Part shown: positions 26,018-36,463 of the stretch, one piece after another
Layout: every line of letters begins with the position of its first letter
Numbering within the stretch: the stretch's first letter is position 1
Assembly (NCBI GenBank): GCA_003427395.1
Contig: BFEA01000168.1
Span: 549,533 to 587,886, forward strand
Length of the DNA stretch: 38,354 nt
Source: Chara braunii
Taxonomy: Eukaryota > Streptophyta > Charophyceae > Charales > Characeae
Direction of reading: 5' to 3'
The notes under the pieces: model-generated
Told to the model about the DNA's origin: nothing
Seen by the model: the letters and a program-made list of their open reading frames with translations, nothing else
The model's database searches: none
Position numbers and translations under genes: made by a program

Positions 26018-28766
26018 GAAATTGTTGTTCAATCTATCTATCACGAGAGGGCAAAAGTAAATGAAAAAAAAGTGGAGTGGGGACTAATATTAATAACTTA
26101 TGAAACAGTTCCTATTCCTCCTATTCCTAATTGTTTGCCAATTATCAACATGGTATTGAGACGGGAGAGATGAAAAAATTGTCATGAGACCAAGGGAAGT
26201 TTCAGTCGAGGAATTATGATTCTTTGGGTATTCTTGTTGGAACTGTCGGGGAAAATTTGGGTTCTAGAGACGGACTCTGAAATCCCCTTTATCAACTGCC
26301 GATACGGACCCTCAAATTATGAAGTTTGGACAACTGCTTCCAATGCGCCTGGTGCTTGCCCTTTTCGCCTGATCTGAGGCTGTCTTCGAACAAGCTACCC
26401 ATCGAGCTAGGATATGCTAGTACTAGTGGACGAGAAAATGAGGCCTCCGATTTTGTTTAATTTAATGATGAAATTAAAACAAACATAAAATTTAAAACGA
26501 TAAAAATAAATAAAAACAAATGATTATTTTATTATTAAACTTTTTTTGCCCAATTATGCCCTCATTAATTTAAACCCGAGTCACCTATTTATTATTCCTC
26601 GTTGGTTTAAACAGATTTTATCTAATTAGTATCCCTCGCTGATTTTGCCGTACTTCACCTAATTATGTCCATTGTTGTAACACGGGGATTATTGAGTGGG
26701 CGACACACATAACTTAACAGGCCCCCATGGTTTGCTGAGTGTCGCATGGGAACTCGAGTGGAATTTCTCTGGTGACACTCATTCATTTGGCAATGGTTAT
26801 TCCAACAATACTATGGAAGATGAAACAGCGCGACATGCATCTGGTTACGACGGCCAATGCAAATTGAATTGAATACCGGTTCGACACAGGCTCGGTACAA
26901 GAAGTGTTTGGTGAGGTTGTTCCCTGATGCGGTATTGTGATCCGATTTTGGTCCAGTTTGACAGCCTGGTTTTTGTTGGGGTCTTGGTTCTTCGGCTGGT
27001 TCGATTACTGTAGTTCTGTACCATTAATTATGGCTCGACATTGATACACCACGTGACTCTGGTCCAACAGTACTGGTCCTAAAGAGGACCTTTTCGATTA
27101 ATTCGGACGGGGGTACGACTTGGACTGGTGAATCGAGTCCCGAATACTTGGAGGCGTTGTCTCTGTCGTGATTACTGCGGCTTCTATTGGTCTCAAGGAA
27201 AAGAAATCGGTACCGTTGGGTTATTTTGAGCCCATGGGCCTGAACCTGAATTTACTAGTACCGATGGCCTGATAAGGTCTGCGGCCGGTGCTGCGCTGGG
27301 GATAAAGGCTAGGCCAACGGAAAAGTAAGATGTATGGTGGGACTGAGGCGACCGAAGGGAACCCAGCGCACAGACTGTGACCATAGGGACCGCCAGTGCT
27401 CGTTCGTAAGGCGCTGAAGCTGGCACGACAGTTTCAGTGGAAGAAGATGATGTCAACAAGATGGGCGAGATGCAAGGAGGACCATGGCACATGCACAGGC
27501 GTCGATTCATGCCCGTTGGGATGAGCAAGTGGGCTACAGCCATGGAAGGCATGTATGCTGCATCTTTCTTACCCGTTCGTGCAAGTGCACCGGATGCAGT
27601 CACCGCAACTCTCACCGTCAGTCATCGGTGGGGCTAGAGGTGAGTGAAGAGGGAAACAGTGTGAGAGAGCGACAAGAGTGCAAGAGCACGGGATCATGTG
27701 AGTGCGTGAGTGTGCGAGGCAATGTACGTGAGAGAGACCACTGAAAGAGAGAAAATCCTATTTATTTATTTATTTTATTTGTTTATTATACTTATTTTAC
27801 TGAGCATAAGAGGGACAACGGGATTGTGAGAGAGAGAACAGAGAAAGAGAGGGTATCCTATTGATTTCTTTATTTTACTGGATGCAAATCACACATGGAC
27901 CAAAGATAAGTCTTTTGTTTTTTTCGCCACTAGAACACCGGCACACATCTGCATGTGGGTGAGGGCTGATTAGAACACAGGGCACACGGAGTCGTACTAG
28001 CATAGGAAGGGGTATTTTACCCATCCAATTAATGGCAATTACCACATGGAGAAAGTGTCGCATGGGGGCTAGACTCCAGCTACTCACGGAAGGCAAGCTC
28101 GAGTTGGAACTGAGACTCGATTCCAGTTGGATGCACGAACGGAAGAGAAATGGTCACAATCACACTGTAATCTTCGTTTCAGAGCCTACCAAGCCTGAGT
28201 TCACGCACAATAATGAGAGTTAATCAACTATGCTACATCTTGGGGAAGAAGCACAAACATTGTGTGAATGTGACTGCTGGGAAAAGTCAGGTTCGTGGGA
28301 GACGATGGTCTAAGAGTGGCACGCCGAAGACTAAGGACGACTGTTGTATTTTTCCATGTTCTAATTGAAGAAGAAGTCTCGTTTCCCTCATTGGTGAGCC
28401 ACAGTGTTGAGAAGGTAAAGCATATGTCGAAGTATTTTCCCGTGGTTTGAATGTAGATGCATTCCTTTCTCCTCGTCTGGTGAGTAATCAAGCTTGACTG
28501 TGATCGCACCGAGGACTTGAATTTACAGATGAATCAGCTCACGTTCTTGCTGGAGATTCATTATCCGCCGCTAAGTGGGAGACCGTAGTGCCCTGCAAAC
28601 AAGGAAAGTAACGATGTATCTATTCATGGTCGAGCTAAGGATTCATCCTCCACACAACAAAGTCGAAGTGCACTGAAAATAAAGAAAATATGGTTGTGTA
28701 TCTCCCCATGCCTCGGCAGGAGATTCATCCCGTCCTACTCATCTGCTAAGCATTCGTGAAGGCCGC
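26018..28766. other. Spacer between the inverted F arms; no recognised gene
   Basis: AT-rich with scattered repeats: an A/T-only patch near 26445-26540, a ~100-bp-offset direct repeat (GAGAGAAAATCCTATT near 27746 and GGGTATCCTATTGATTT near 27850), and imperfect repeats near 28550-28735 (AGATTCATYCC and GTAGTGCC..). The longest frame, 27193-27615 minus (140 codons, Ser/Pro/Ala-rich), resembles nothing I know and shows no domain pattern. This stretch may be remaining internal sequence of element F or unrelated DNA. Confidence 0.4.
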
Positions 28767-29765
28767 TGTCGCACTTTTTCTAGTCAGGCCTCTTCAAGCG
28801 ACCAGAAAACCAACAGGCTGTCACACAGGATTTTGATGCTTGTTTGCAATAAATAATTAAATTAAATAAAGCAAATCCTTTCTTGTTGTGTGCGTCCGGC
28901 TTCAAGCGACACCCTTCAATTGCGGTCTTCGTTGGTCCCTGGTCTTAGGAATCTTTTATTTTGATTCGGAACAGCAAAGATCATGCAAATAATAATCATG
29001 AAATTTTGGTGTATCATGCATGTATCAATTCTGTCAATTCCTAATCTTTAAGAACTGTGACATGATCCCTAGGAAATACAATCATCAAACCAAGTCAAGT
29101 ACGGACAAAGCAAAGATTGACAAACTCGAGCAATGACAAAGGCAGATCAGGGAAGAATGAGAACTCATAATAATCTCAGAGAGTACACATGAAGAGAGCA
29201 TGGCCAACACTAGTTAAGAGTCCTCACTCATCCCTCTGTGTCATACACTCAATCTCTCATTTTGTTGTGCATTTCCTGTGCCTTGAGCCATGCCTATGTA
29301 CCCCCAGAGATTGTGGCCTCTGAATGTAGAGCCACCTGAAGCCTGCAAGTTCTGAACGCTTCTATCCAAGACTCATGACACGAAAGTCAACCATAGCACA
29401 AAATTCCTTCCACAGAGTAGGAAGGTAGGGCCTGGAGAAAACCCCTCTCCTAAGATGTCGAAACTCTGAAGGCTCAGTCACTGACTCGTAATCAATCTCT
29501 GCCGATGAGATTTACCTCTTAGCCAGATCTACCAGGTCTCCCCAACAAGAACCATCAGTGAGAGTGAAAGGTACTGGAGGCTTAGGGTAGTCAGTGTAAA
29601 GCTTGGGTTTGATGTTGCGGATCAGCTTTGTCCCACTCTCATCAAACTCTCTCTCTTTCTCCTCAAGGTACCTGGCAGCCGAGATCCAGACCGAGTCGAA
29701 ATGCTCATGGGTTTCCTTGCCCTTCTTTACATAGAGTCTCAAGTCATGGATGGTGCCACCTGCGA
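28767..29765 (-). mobile_element. Element F, right arm (inverted copy)
   Basis: On the minus strand it repeats the left arm: gag-like coding end, then an LTR-like part (about 29252-28767) ending GTGCGACA. No primer site follows (the next minus-strand bases are GCGGCCTTCACG), so this is a 3' LTR or a solo end. Similar arm lengths (994 and 999 bp) show few net indels. Confidence 0.7.
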
Positions 29766-29817
29766 ATCTGGTGAGAATGGCAAAGACTGACAAATCCCTT
29801 TGTCTGAAACCAACCAC
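29512..29817 (-). pseudogene. gag-like fragment of element F, right copy
   Basis: A 101-codon minus-strand ORF: VGFRQRDLSVFAILTRFAGG, TIHDLRLYVKKGKETHEHF, DSVWISAARYLEEKEREF, DESGTKLIRNIKPKLYTDYP, KPPVPFTLTDGS, then WGDLVDLAKR. Protein-like sequence continues upstream to about 29955 in other frames (NRIASNDAF). It is the best-preserved copy of this protein in the window. Family unknown; the context inside an LTR element suggests gag. Confidence 0.5.
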
Positions 29818-30163
29818 ACTGACATACTGGTATCAGAAAGCATCATTGGAAGCAATCCTATTGAACCTGGCCAAAACTGACCTCTCGACTGGGAATGATT
29901 GAATTGTACTCATGTGCTGAGCCAGGTGCTGAAACTAATTTTGTGTCTTCTGACGGGGCCATAGTCTAATTGGTATTCATCTCTGTGTCGAATGACAGTG
30001 ACCGAATGCTGGTTGATCTTGACTGGAACTTTAGGTAGCTCGGGTGATTGGATGGTTGTTGGGATAATAATTCACTGAACTCTGACCGCTTGATTACAGA
30101 ATGTTGAGGAAACTGCTGGTTGCTTAGTAGTGTTAGCTAAATTGAAATGCTGGTGGGGTTCTC

Positions 30164-30478
30164 TCACTTGAGCTTTGCCCTGGCCTGCTCCACCGTCTCT
30201 AGCAATGAGCCAACACTGTGCAACTTGTTGTCACGACCGTAAAAATAGAACACGTATTCAATATATTTTTCTTCTCTAACCATCCTGATCTCCTGCTCCC
30301 TCCGAGCTTGTCTATGTGAGTCCATGTCTCGACATGCCTCTTCTTCCCATCCTTCCTTCTTGTCTCTGTGTGATTGGTACTTCACCACTAGGACCTCATC
30401 ATCCCTCATGTCTCCCTCGAGCTCTAGGTCCCAAGCAACGAGCTCTAGGTCCCAAGCAACGAGCAGAATGGCGAGCAA
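30164..30478 (-). CDS. Unrecognised charged ORF upstream of the F gag-like fragment
   Basis: A 104-codon minus-strand ORF with a very acidic/basic middle (EGWEEEACRDMDSHRQARRE, then QEIRMVREEKYIEYVFYFYG) and a helical end (LLETVEQARAKLK). Near its start is a seven-residue repeat (LVAWDLE twice) from a 21-bp tandem duplication at 30419-30460. It lies 5' of the gag-like fragment on the same strand and could be the N-terminal part of that element's protein. No known domain. Confidence 0.35.
   Translation of the reverse strand: MLAILLVAWDLELVAWDLELEGDMRDDEVLVVKYQSHRDKKEGWEEEACRDMDSHRQARREQEIRMVREEKYIEYVFYFYGRDNKLHSVGSLLETVEQARAKLK
30419..30460. repeat. 21-bp perfect tandem duplication
   Basis: Copies at 30419-30439 and 30440-30460, unit beginning GAGCTCTAGGTCCCAAGC. 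It keeps the reading frame of the ORF at 30164-30478. Confidence 0.92.
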
Positions 30479-33077
30479 TTAGTCTTAGGGACCACACTCA
30501 CTGTGGGAAGCCGTACTCGAGATCGAAACCTCCGACGCAAATTAAGATGTTTGGTAGTTGTCAAGTATTTTCAAGGCGGGTTGTATACCACTGCAGATCG
30601 ATTGCTCGCGCAAAAGCTAATCTGCTAAGTGACTGCTGAAGGCGAATTGGCTAAGTATCAGTAGGTTCTGGCTGAGGGTCTTTGACAGTGTCTTGCACAG
30701 TTATTGATGGATGGCACAAAAGAATAGGAGAATGCCTACTGATCACTGAACGAAATGGTTGGGCTTTACCGAAGTTTGCCTGTGCGACCGTGGAGATGTA
30801 AACGCACTTAGTGAACTTCCGATTCTTCACTGATTTCAGTGCTTGCTTTCTCATCAACTCTCAGTGACACCAAATGTTATCGACTGCTTTCTCTGTTTCC
30901 CGCCCTCCACTCTTTCCAGTAAACGTGCAAAGCATCTTTAGTGTATCCCCGTACAGTCCCCTCCCTTTTTCTATACACAGTGACTTTACTGCAAAGTCCT
31001 AGCGCTCTGATCCACTTTAGGAGATCCGTTGCACAGAGGGACCAGGGAGTACGCGAGAAAACTCTCTTCAACTGGCGGTCCAAGGGTCGCAGTAGTTAAT
31101 CAGTTATCAGGGCATGCAACAACTGTTCGCAGCTTAAAATAAGCAGCGATTAGGCGATAAGGGTCTTATCAACGAGGAACCTTTCCGCAATTCCCGACAG
31201 GCACTCCACTGTAAGACCCTCACCAAGCCAGTAGCCGCTAGCCTTCCCCTCAACCAGGGCTAGCTAGCACACGGACTGCACTTCCGTTTCGGCTTGGCAA
31301 CTACTTCTGAGAACTTGAGCAATCAACATGAGTTAGGCCTGGCATTTGCATAAGTAGCCGTCCGTTTCTCAATATACGCAGGGCACAATCGCTATAGGAG
31401 CCTGTTCAGATAGCACTTTTGTTTATTAGCCAGTAACGGGGTATACGGAGGCGAACTATGCTCGAGCTTAATTCTAATCAGCTTCTTCCCCGATTAACAC
31501 ACCCTAGCGCCGAACGCCATCCTCATCTTGCACATTTCCAGGCACCTTGATTTCAACATTGAATCCTGATAGTAGGTATTTCAAAAGTATGCCGACTGTT
31601 CCAGTGGAAGTTGTTTTCATGGCTGACCTGTTCGTGCTCACTGTATCATCATTGGACTTTACATCTAAGCCCAACCCGATAGTTCACGACCAATCCCGTG
31701 TTCGAAGAATGAAAACTCAGAGCCAATACTCAATTCGTCTGAGTCTGATTGCTAAATTAGTTTGCATTCCTCATTCATCTTGTATGGGTCACAGTCCGTA
31801 TGATCTGTTCAATTCGTCTGAGTCTGATTGCTAAATTAGTTTGCATTCCTCATTCATCTTGTATGGGTCACAGTCCGTATGATCTGTTTGTCGAACAAAG
31901 TTGATCGCAGGTGCACAATCTCTACTTGAGTGAGGCACAGGTCAAGGCTCCGAGCCCTACACATCAGTTCGCCTGCGTTTGGCTGGATTTCATAGGAAAC
32001 CCCACACCTTTTCAATGATATTAGAGTAACGCACACTCAGACACCCCAATTCCTCTCAGGGGGTAGACTGTAAGACTAGACCAGAGTGAGAACAAGGAAC
32101 GCGGGAAAGGTAATCTATTCGTCTAAAGCTTAGTCACTGTCGAGCAAAAAGTTCGCTAACAAATAAGCGACCTTCGTGAGAAAAGCTCGCCCCTTGCCCA
32201 TCAAGCTACATGAACTGGTTGCATGGGCCAAGAAGGCTGCCTTCTGAAGAACTCCCAGTTCTGAGCCTGGCCTCCTAGCGAACAGGGGGGGGCGGCCAAC
32301 AGTGTTTGTTTCATTTAGAGGAGTTCAATTGACAAGTGCAATAGACCGACCCTTTCTGATCTCTATACCATGCGTAATTTTCATCATCATTTCATTATCT
32401 TTTAGGTTTAGAGGTAACATGACGAGTGAAGCATGTGCGGAGACGAGATACGATAAGATGGGAACGGAGAACAATGATTCCTGACATGTCATAAGCGGTT
32501 GTGAAGTCTTTCGCCCAATCAACTTATTTGCAAATCAACCCACTGGAACCACTGACGTCTCTCTTCCAAGCTTTAGACGTGCAGATTCATAGTCAAAATA
32601 TGCACAAAACAAAATAACAAACTACCCTTGAATAACATATCATCTGAACACTTATCTTTTCAGATCTAGCTTCGGTTCACTCTTTCCGTGGAACAACACA
32701 TTGATACTTTTTCACCCTCATGGATTCAACTTCTGACCACACAGTCAAACAAGCGACTCTTTTGTGCTTCAATGTTTTCACGCCACCTCCCAGTTCCGCC
32801 AACGGCTGATCCAGTCTGCACACATTAACATCCTGTAGGCGCTGGATTACAATCAACGTCTGTTCAAAGGATCACTAGGGTCATCCGAAGTTCACCAATA
32901 TAGCAAAGTTTACAATAAAAGTTGCATATCAAGAACTACATGTGCAAAGATAGCTAGAGACCAGCCAACTCAGACGAACTGACTGAAGCAGTAGAACCCC
33001 CATCATACTTAGCTCGTCAACGGTTAACTTCGTAAATGCTGCAAGATCTAGCACCGCAACCTTCAAGAATAGTTGTC
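30479..33077. other. Unrecognised region, no gene supported
   Basis: About 2.6 kb. Frames such as 30877-31083 minus (LKRVFSRTPWSLCATDLLKW, then VRGYTKDALHVYWKEW) and 31547-31834 plus are protein-like in places but match nothing I know. The clear structure is the 79-bp duplication at 31731. It may be old retroelement or intergenic sequence. Confidence 0.3.
31731..31888. repeat. 79-bp exact tandem duplication
   Basis: Copies 31731-31809 and 31810-31888 are identical over 79 bases (unit starts CAATTCGTCTGAGTCTGATT, ends ATGATCTGTT). Identity means a recent event or an assembly doubling. Confidence 0.95.
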
Positions 33078-33327
33078 GTGTCCGTGGTATACTTAAAGTC
33101 TAGCGCCTCTTTTACTAATGTTGCTAGCTCACTTTTCTCTACTATACTTCCGATGGTCGCTCAAAACTTTCGACGTCTCCGCAACAACTTAGGAGAAAAG
33201 CGGAGGGCGATAGTAAGAGAGTAGTGTTTCAGGCACTCGTACTCGCCACTAGTCCTTGCCTTGCCCCTCTGGCCCAAAACAACACAATACCGATACCGCG
33301 TGCATCCGCAGACGCACACGAGCTCAA
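33078..33327. repeat. 250-bp direct repeat, copy 1
   Basis: It matches 33491-33740 at an offset of 413 bp with no net indel. It contains the 3' part of the ORF 33036-33224 (VYLKSSASFTNVASSLFSTI, then NFRRLRNNLGEKRRAIVRE). Confidence 0.88.
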
Positions 33328-33490
33328 CTCGAGATCTCACCCCGGGATGACTTTGCTCGTTCAGACGTCACTCCGTGCCCTTCGTTGTCCCTGACTGTCA
33401 GCAGCCACGTGTCACGGACTTCGCCTACCTCACTGCTTCCGTCTTCCCTCTGTTAGATGATCTCTCACTCGACCAACGCCGAATTCTGCC

Positions 33491-33637
33491 ATGTCCGTGG
33501 TATACTTAAAATCTAGAGCCTCTTTTACTAATGTTGCTAGCTCACTTTTCTCTACTATACTTCCACTGGCCGCTCAGAACTTCCGACGTCTCCGCAACAA
33601 CTTAGGACAAAAGAAGAGGGCGATAGTAAGAGAGTAG
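33491..33637 (+). CDS. Small ORF in the 250-bp repeat (48 aa), unknown
   Basis: Starts ATGTCCGTG and reads MSVVYLKSRASFTNVASSLF, then STILPLAAQNFRRLRNNLGQ and KKRAIVRE before TAG. The copy at 33078-33224 has GTG in place of ATG but the same frame and stop. Ten substitutions separate the coding parts, about half at third positions, and most amino-acid changes are mild (M/L, V/A, R/K); this hints at, but does not prove, coding constraint. Hydrophobic front, basic end. No family recognised. It may instead be chance coding in a duplicated spacer. Confidence 0.25.
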   Translation: MSVVYLKSRASFTNVASSLFSTILPLAAQNFRRLRNNLGQKKRAIVRE

Positions 33638-33740
33638 TGTTTCAGGCACTCGTACTCGCCACTAGTCCTTGCCCTGCCCCTTTGGCCCGAATCAACACAA
33701 TAGCGATATAGCGCGCAAACGCGGGTGCGCACGAGCTCAA
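33491..33740. repeat. 250-bp direct repeat, copy 2
   Basis: Second copy. The first ~190 bp are the most alike; the last 60 bp are more diverged but end again in GAGCTCAA. Confidence 0.88.
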
Positions 33741-34321
33741 GGTAAAGAAAGACCACTAACCACCACGACCAGCCGGTGACATCAGCAAGTGAAGGGACCA
33801 TGTTCCCTTCCTTGTGTCTGACTCCCGCACGTACTCTCTCGTCCTCTCTCTCCCTCTCTCAACGTTCTCCTCTTTTGTCTTTTGGCAACACTGCCCGCGT
33901 CTCTCACAATACTTCTCACCCGTTCTCTGACTGTGACCAAGACGAGCTTAGGATCCCATTGATTTCGCACTGGTTGATCTGAACGTGCGCTCGGGGCCTG
34001 CCGTTCAGAAGAGAGCGCTATGTCAGCTGATGGCAATGCGAAGTTCCCCTTCAATACTTTTCATGAGTCACAAGTGGGTAACGACTATCTCGCTTGATCA
34101 GACTCTCGCATAAGTAGTTGACGTCAACCATGGCAACTCTGTGCATCGCTACGAGTTCTCACGCTCTCTCCGCCAATAAGGTACTGTCCCCTTGGTCAAA
34201 CGTGAACCACCCAGACATTGGTTGACCTCTGAGTCTCTCTCCTCCCACTCTTGAGCGTAATCGCCGCACGTGACCCTGTCACCGTAACTGTGTCTCCCTC
34301 TCGCCCTCAGTCTTGCCGTCG
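33741..34321. other. Unrecognised region, no gene supported
   Basis: CTCTCTC-rich on the plus strand. Overlapping short frames on both strands have no domain pattern. On the minus strand it lies just 3' of the conserved ORF pair and may be its 3' UTR. Confidence 0.3.
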
Positions 34322-34909
34322 TCATCTCGATTTGGCCTCCGGGCCGCTCTCTACAGGCTCGGACGGCGAGTGGTCCTTCCGCCACTGGTCCAGGCTGTGC
34401 CAAGATTGGGTCTCGGTGTCCAAGTCACTTGCATCGCTCTTTGCTTCTGTGTCGCGGTCCAGGTGCTGCTGTTCCCTCTCTGCCATGTCCGTCGAGGTCT
34501 CTCGCTCCAAGTACGAGACGGTCACCTTGATTTCGTATGTGACCCCGTCTCATCTACACCTCCTCTCGGCCCTGTCCTTGGCTTCCGTGATAGCCAAATG
34601 CAAGCCCTGGTCCGCTCTCATCTCCTCTTCTTTTCCCCCTTCAACGTTTATCTTTAGTCTAGCCTCGTGATTGCAATGGCTGTTGTCCAAGGTTGCAGTT
34701 ACCATTGGCCCTTCTCCTGATACTTGCTCCCACCTCCAGAGGAACTGGAGGTACCTCGGCCTATATCCGTTTAGCCCACTGCTGCGCACCATGGTGTGCC
34801 CCCTTGAACAGACAGTATTCGTTACCGGGCTGCCGACTCCATAATAGCCACGACTGAACACTTGGAGCATGAGCATGCGCACACAGACGATCTCCCGTAC
34901 ACTCGCCAC
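34322..34909 (-). pseudogene. Unknown conserved protein family, minus copy, one TGA
   Basis: Two minus-strand ORFs in one frame (34909-34550 and 34525-34322) are separated by a single TGA at 34552-34550. The conserved core reads MVRSSGLNGYRPRYLQFLWR, WEQVSGEGPMVTATL, then HCNHEARLKINVEGG. A charged helical part follows (EEEMRADQGLHLAITEAKDR, then EIKVTVSYLERETSTDMAER) and an acidic tail. A second copy with the same core is on the plus strand at 37972, which makes chance unlikely. No known domain is recognised and no catalytic motif is clear. It could be a mobile-element protein, given two copies in opposite orientation. Confidence 0.5.
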
Positions 34910-35064
34910 ACCGCCTAGCCCTCTCTCCTCAGTTCGGTAGTACTCGGCGTAGTGAGATCGCTCATGCTCAAGTGGCCAAAAGCCAGTCCCCCTTTCCTTT
35001 TACAGGGTCGCTACTCACCGTGATCCCCGTGATCTGAATGGGGAACTCGAGTAACCTTTGGAAT

Positions 35065-35340
35065 TCAGCTTATTAGCGGTCTATAATTATGAAAATAATG
35101 AAATGAAATAAAATAAGGAGAAACGAAGCAAGAGACTGAACACCAACGGTCGTAGTACACGCGGACCTTTTTGCTATCAGCCCCTATCACTTCGTCTTGC
35201 TGCGGAGTGATTGCGACCCTGAAACAGTGGTCCCATAACGGGATACCAACCAGCAGGCTCTCTCCTCTAAAAGGAGTCATCGGGCTACAACTAACGGGTT
35301 CCCATGTCCGATGGCAAGGTGGGGGCTCATGACCTCTCAC
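35065..35340 (-). CDS. Unrecognised ORF upstream of the conserved family copy
   Basis: A 91-codon minus-strand ORF with a convincing middle (GESLLVGIPLWDHCFRVAIT, then PQQDEVIGADSKKVRVYYDR), followed by a Phe/Tyr/Ser-rich tail that looks like run-on into AT-rich DNA. It lies 155 bp 5' of 34909 on the same strand, in another frame, so it might be an earlier exon or segment of the same unit. Family not recognised. Confidence 0.35.
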   Translation of the reverse strand: MRGHEPPPCHRTWEPVSCSPMTPFRGESLLVGIPLWDHCFRVAITPQQDEVIGADSKKVRVYYDRWCSVSCFVSPYFISFHYFHNYRPLIS

Positions 35341-36463
35341 AGGTGGTGATGAGTCTCCTATCGATGCGGCCGCGGGTGCTCCCGTTTTGAGGTCCCACTA
35401 TGCAACGATTAGACGGTCACGTCAGTAATGAGTCGAACTAGAAGGGTCTGGCCACCAGTCTGAAGTCAACGTTCAAAAATGAACCATTGAATCCCCAGCG
35501 ACGTGATTGGGCGGGGAACCAGGATTCGTAAGGTTAGAAAGAGGAGGACAAATAAAACTAAAGAAATAAAAAAGGAAATCAACTTTGCAGAATTCCTAGC
35601 GCCACGACTTTTAAGGACCATCGGATCTAGTGATTCTAAAGTAGGGGTCCGGATTTAAGCGACAATACAAAACGCAGCCCCCTTTCTATTTCTTTTATTT
35701 TCTTTTTCCTTTCGTTTTCTCCTTCATGCCCTTGTAGTCACTGCAACTGTCCCATAATCCGGCCACGGGGACTCGGCCCGCAGTTGGAAAAATCACTTCC
35801 CGTTTTCACTGTCGTGTCCCTGGACGACAACGACTACAGGCCGGTAGTTTCTACAGTACAGCGGGGTGCCAAGTCTGGGTTTACCGACGAAAGTCTTGTC
35901 GCACACCCCAACCCCTTTTCCAGGGCACGCGCCGACAGAACCAACCCACAGCAAGGTACAACTCAGCCGAATCCGCCTGGTGCGCGGCAAAAGTCCATAG
36001 AGCTTGGTACACCACGGAAGTTCCTGATCAGGCGACCAGTACTCAGCGGGGTTTCCCCAATTAGACGTCTGGTACTTAGTGGAGGTGCGTGAGTAGGTGT
36101 CTAGTACGCAGCGGAGGGCCGGAACACCGGGCCCTCCGACACCGTTGTAAGCAGGAAACCGAGAATATGGCATTGTATCTTCCCAAATTCGTACTAAGCG
36201 TTCATTCTCTTTTCCTCTTGGATGATAATGGGGCTAGGGAGCAAGCTCACAACTAGCAGTACGAAAAGCCTGAACCGGGGCTCTCCTCTTATCTAGGGTC
36301 ATGTGAAAAGAACCAAAGAGAGAGAGAGAGAGAGAGAGAGAACGGAAGAGTGACTCACAGAGAGTGCAGACATAGGAATGCTAGGAAGAGAGTGATATGA
36401 ACCTCTATTTTCCTCTGAGGGTTATACATCTGTTGAATTCAAGAGAAACGGGAGAAAACCTTT
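35341..36463. other. Unrecognised region with minisatellite and microsatellite
   Basis: Overlapping ORFs at 35784-36092 plus and 35793-36173 minus have no family match. A ~32-bp repeat occurs three times at 36030-36118 (AGGCGACCAGTACTCAGCGG, AGACGTCTGGTACTTAGTGG, AGGTGTCTAGTACGCAGCGG). A 24-bp AG run lies at 36317-36340. Confidence 0.5.

Noticed and set aside
27193-27615. 140-codon minus-strand ORF as a gene
   Set aside because: No motif, Ser/Pro/Ala-rich, overlapped by equally long frames on the other strand, no homolog in the window.
36317-36340. AG run as a polypurine tract
   Set aside because: No LTR start follows it; it is a plain microsatellite.
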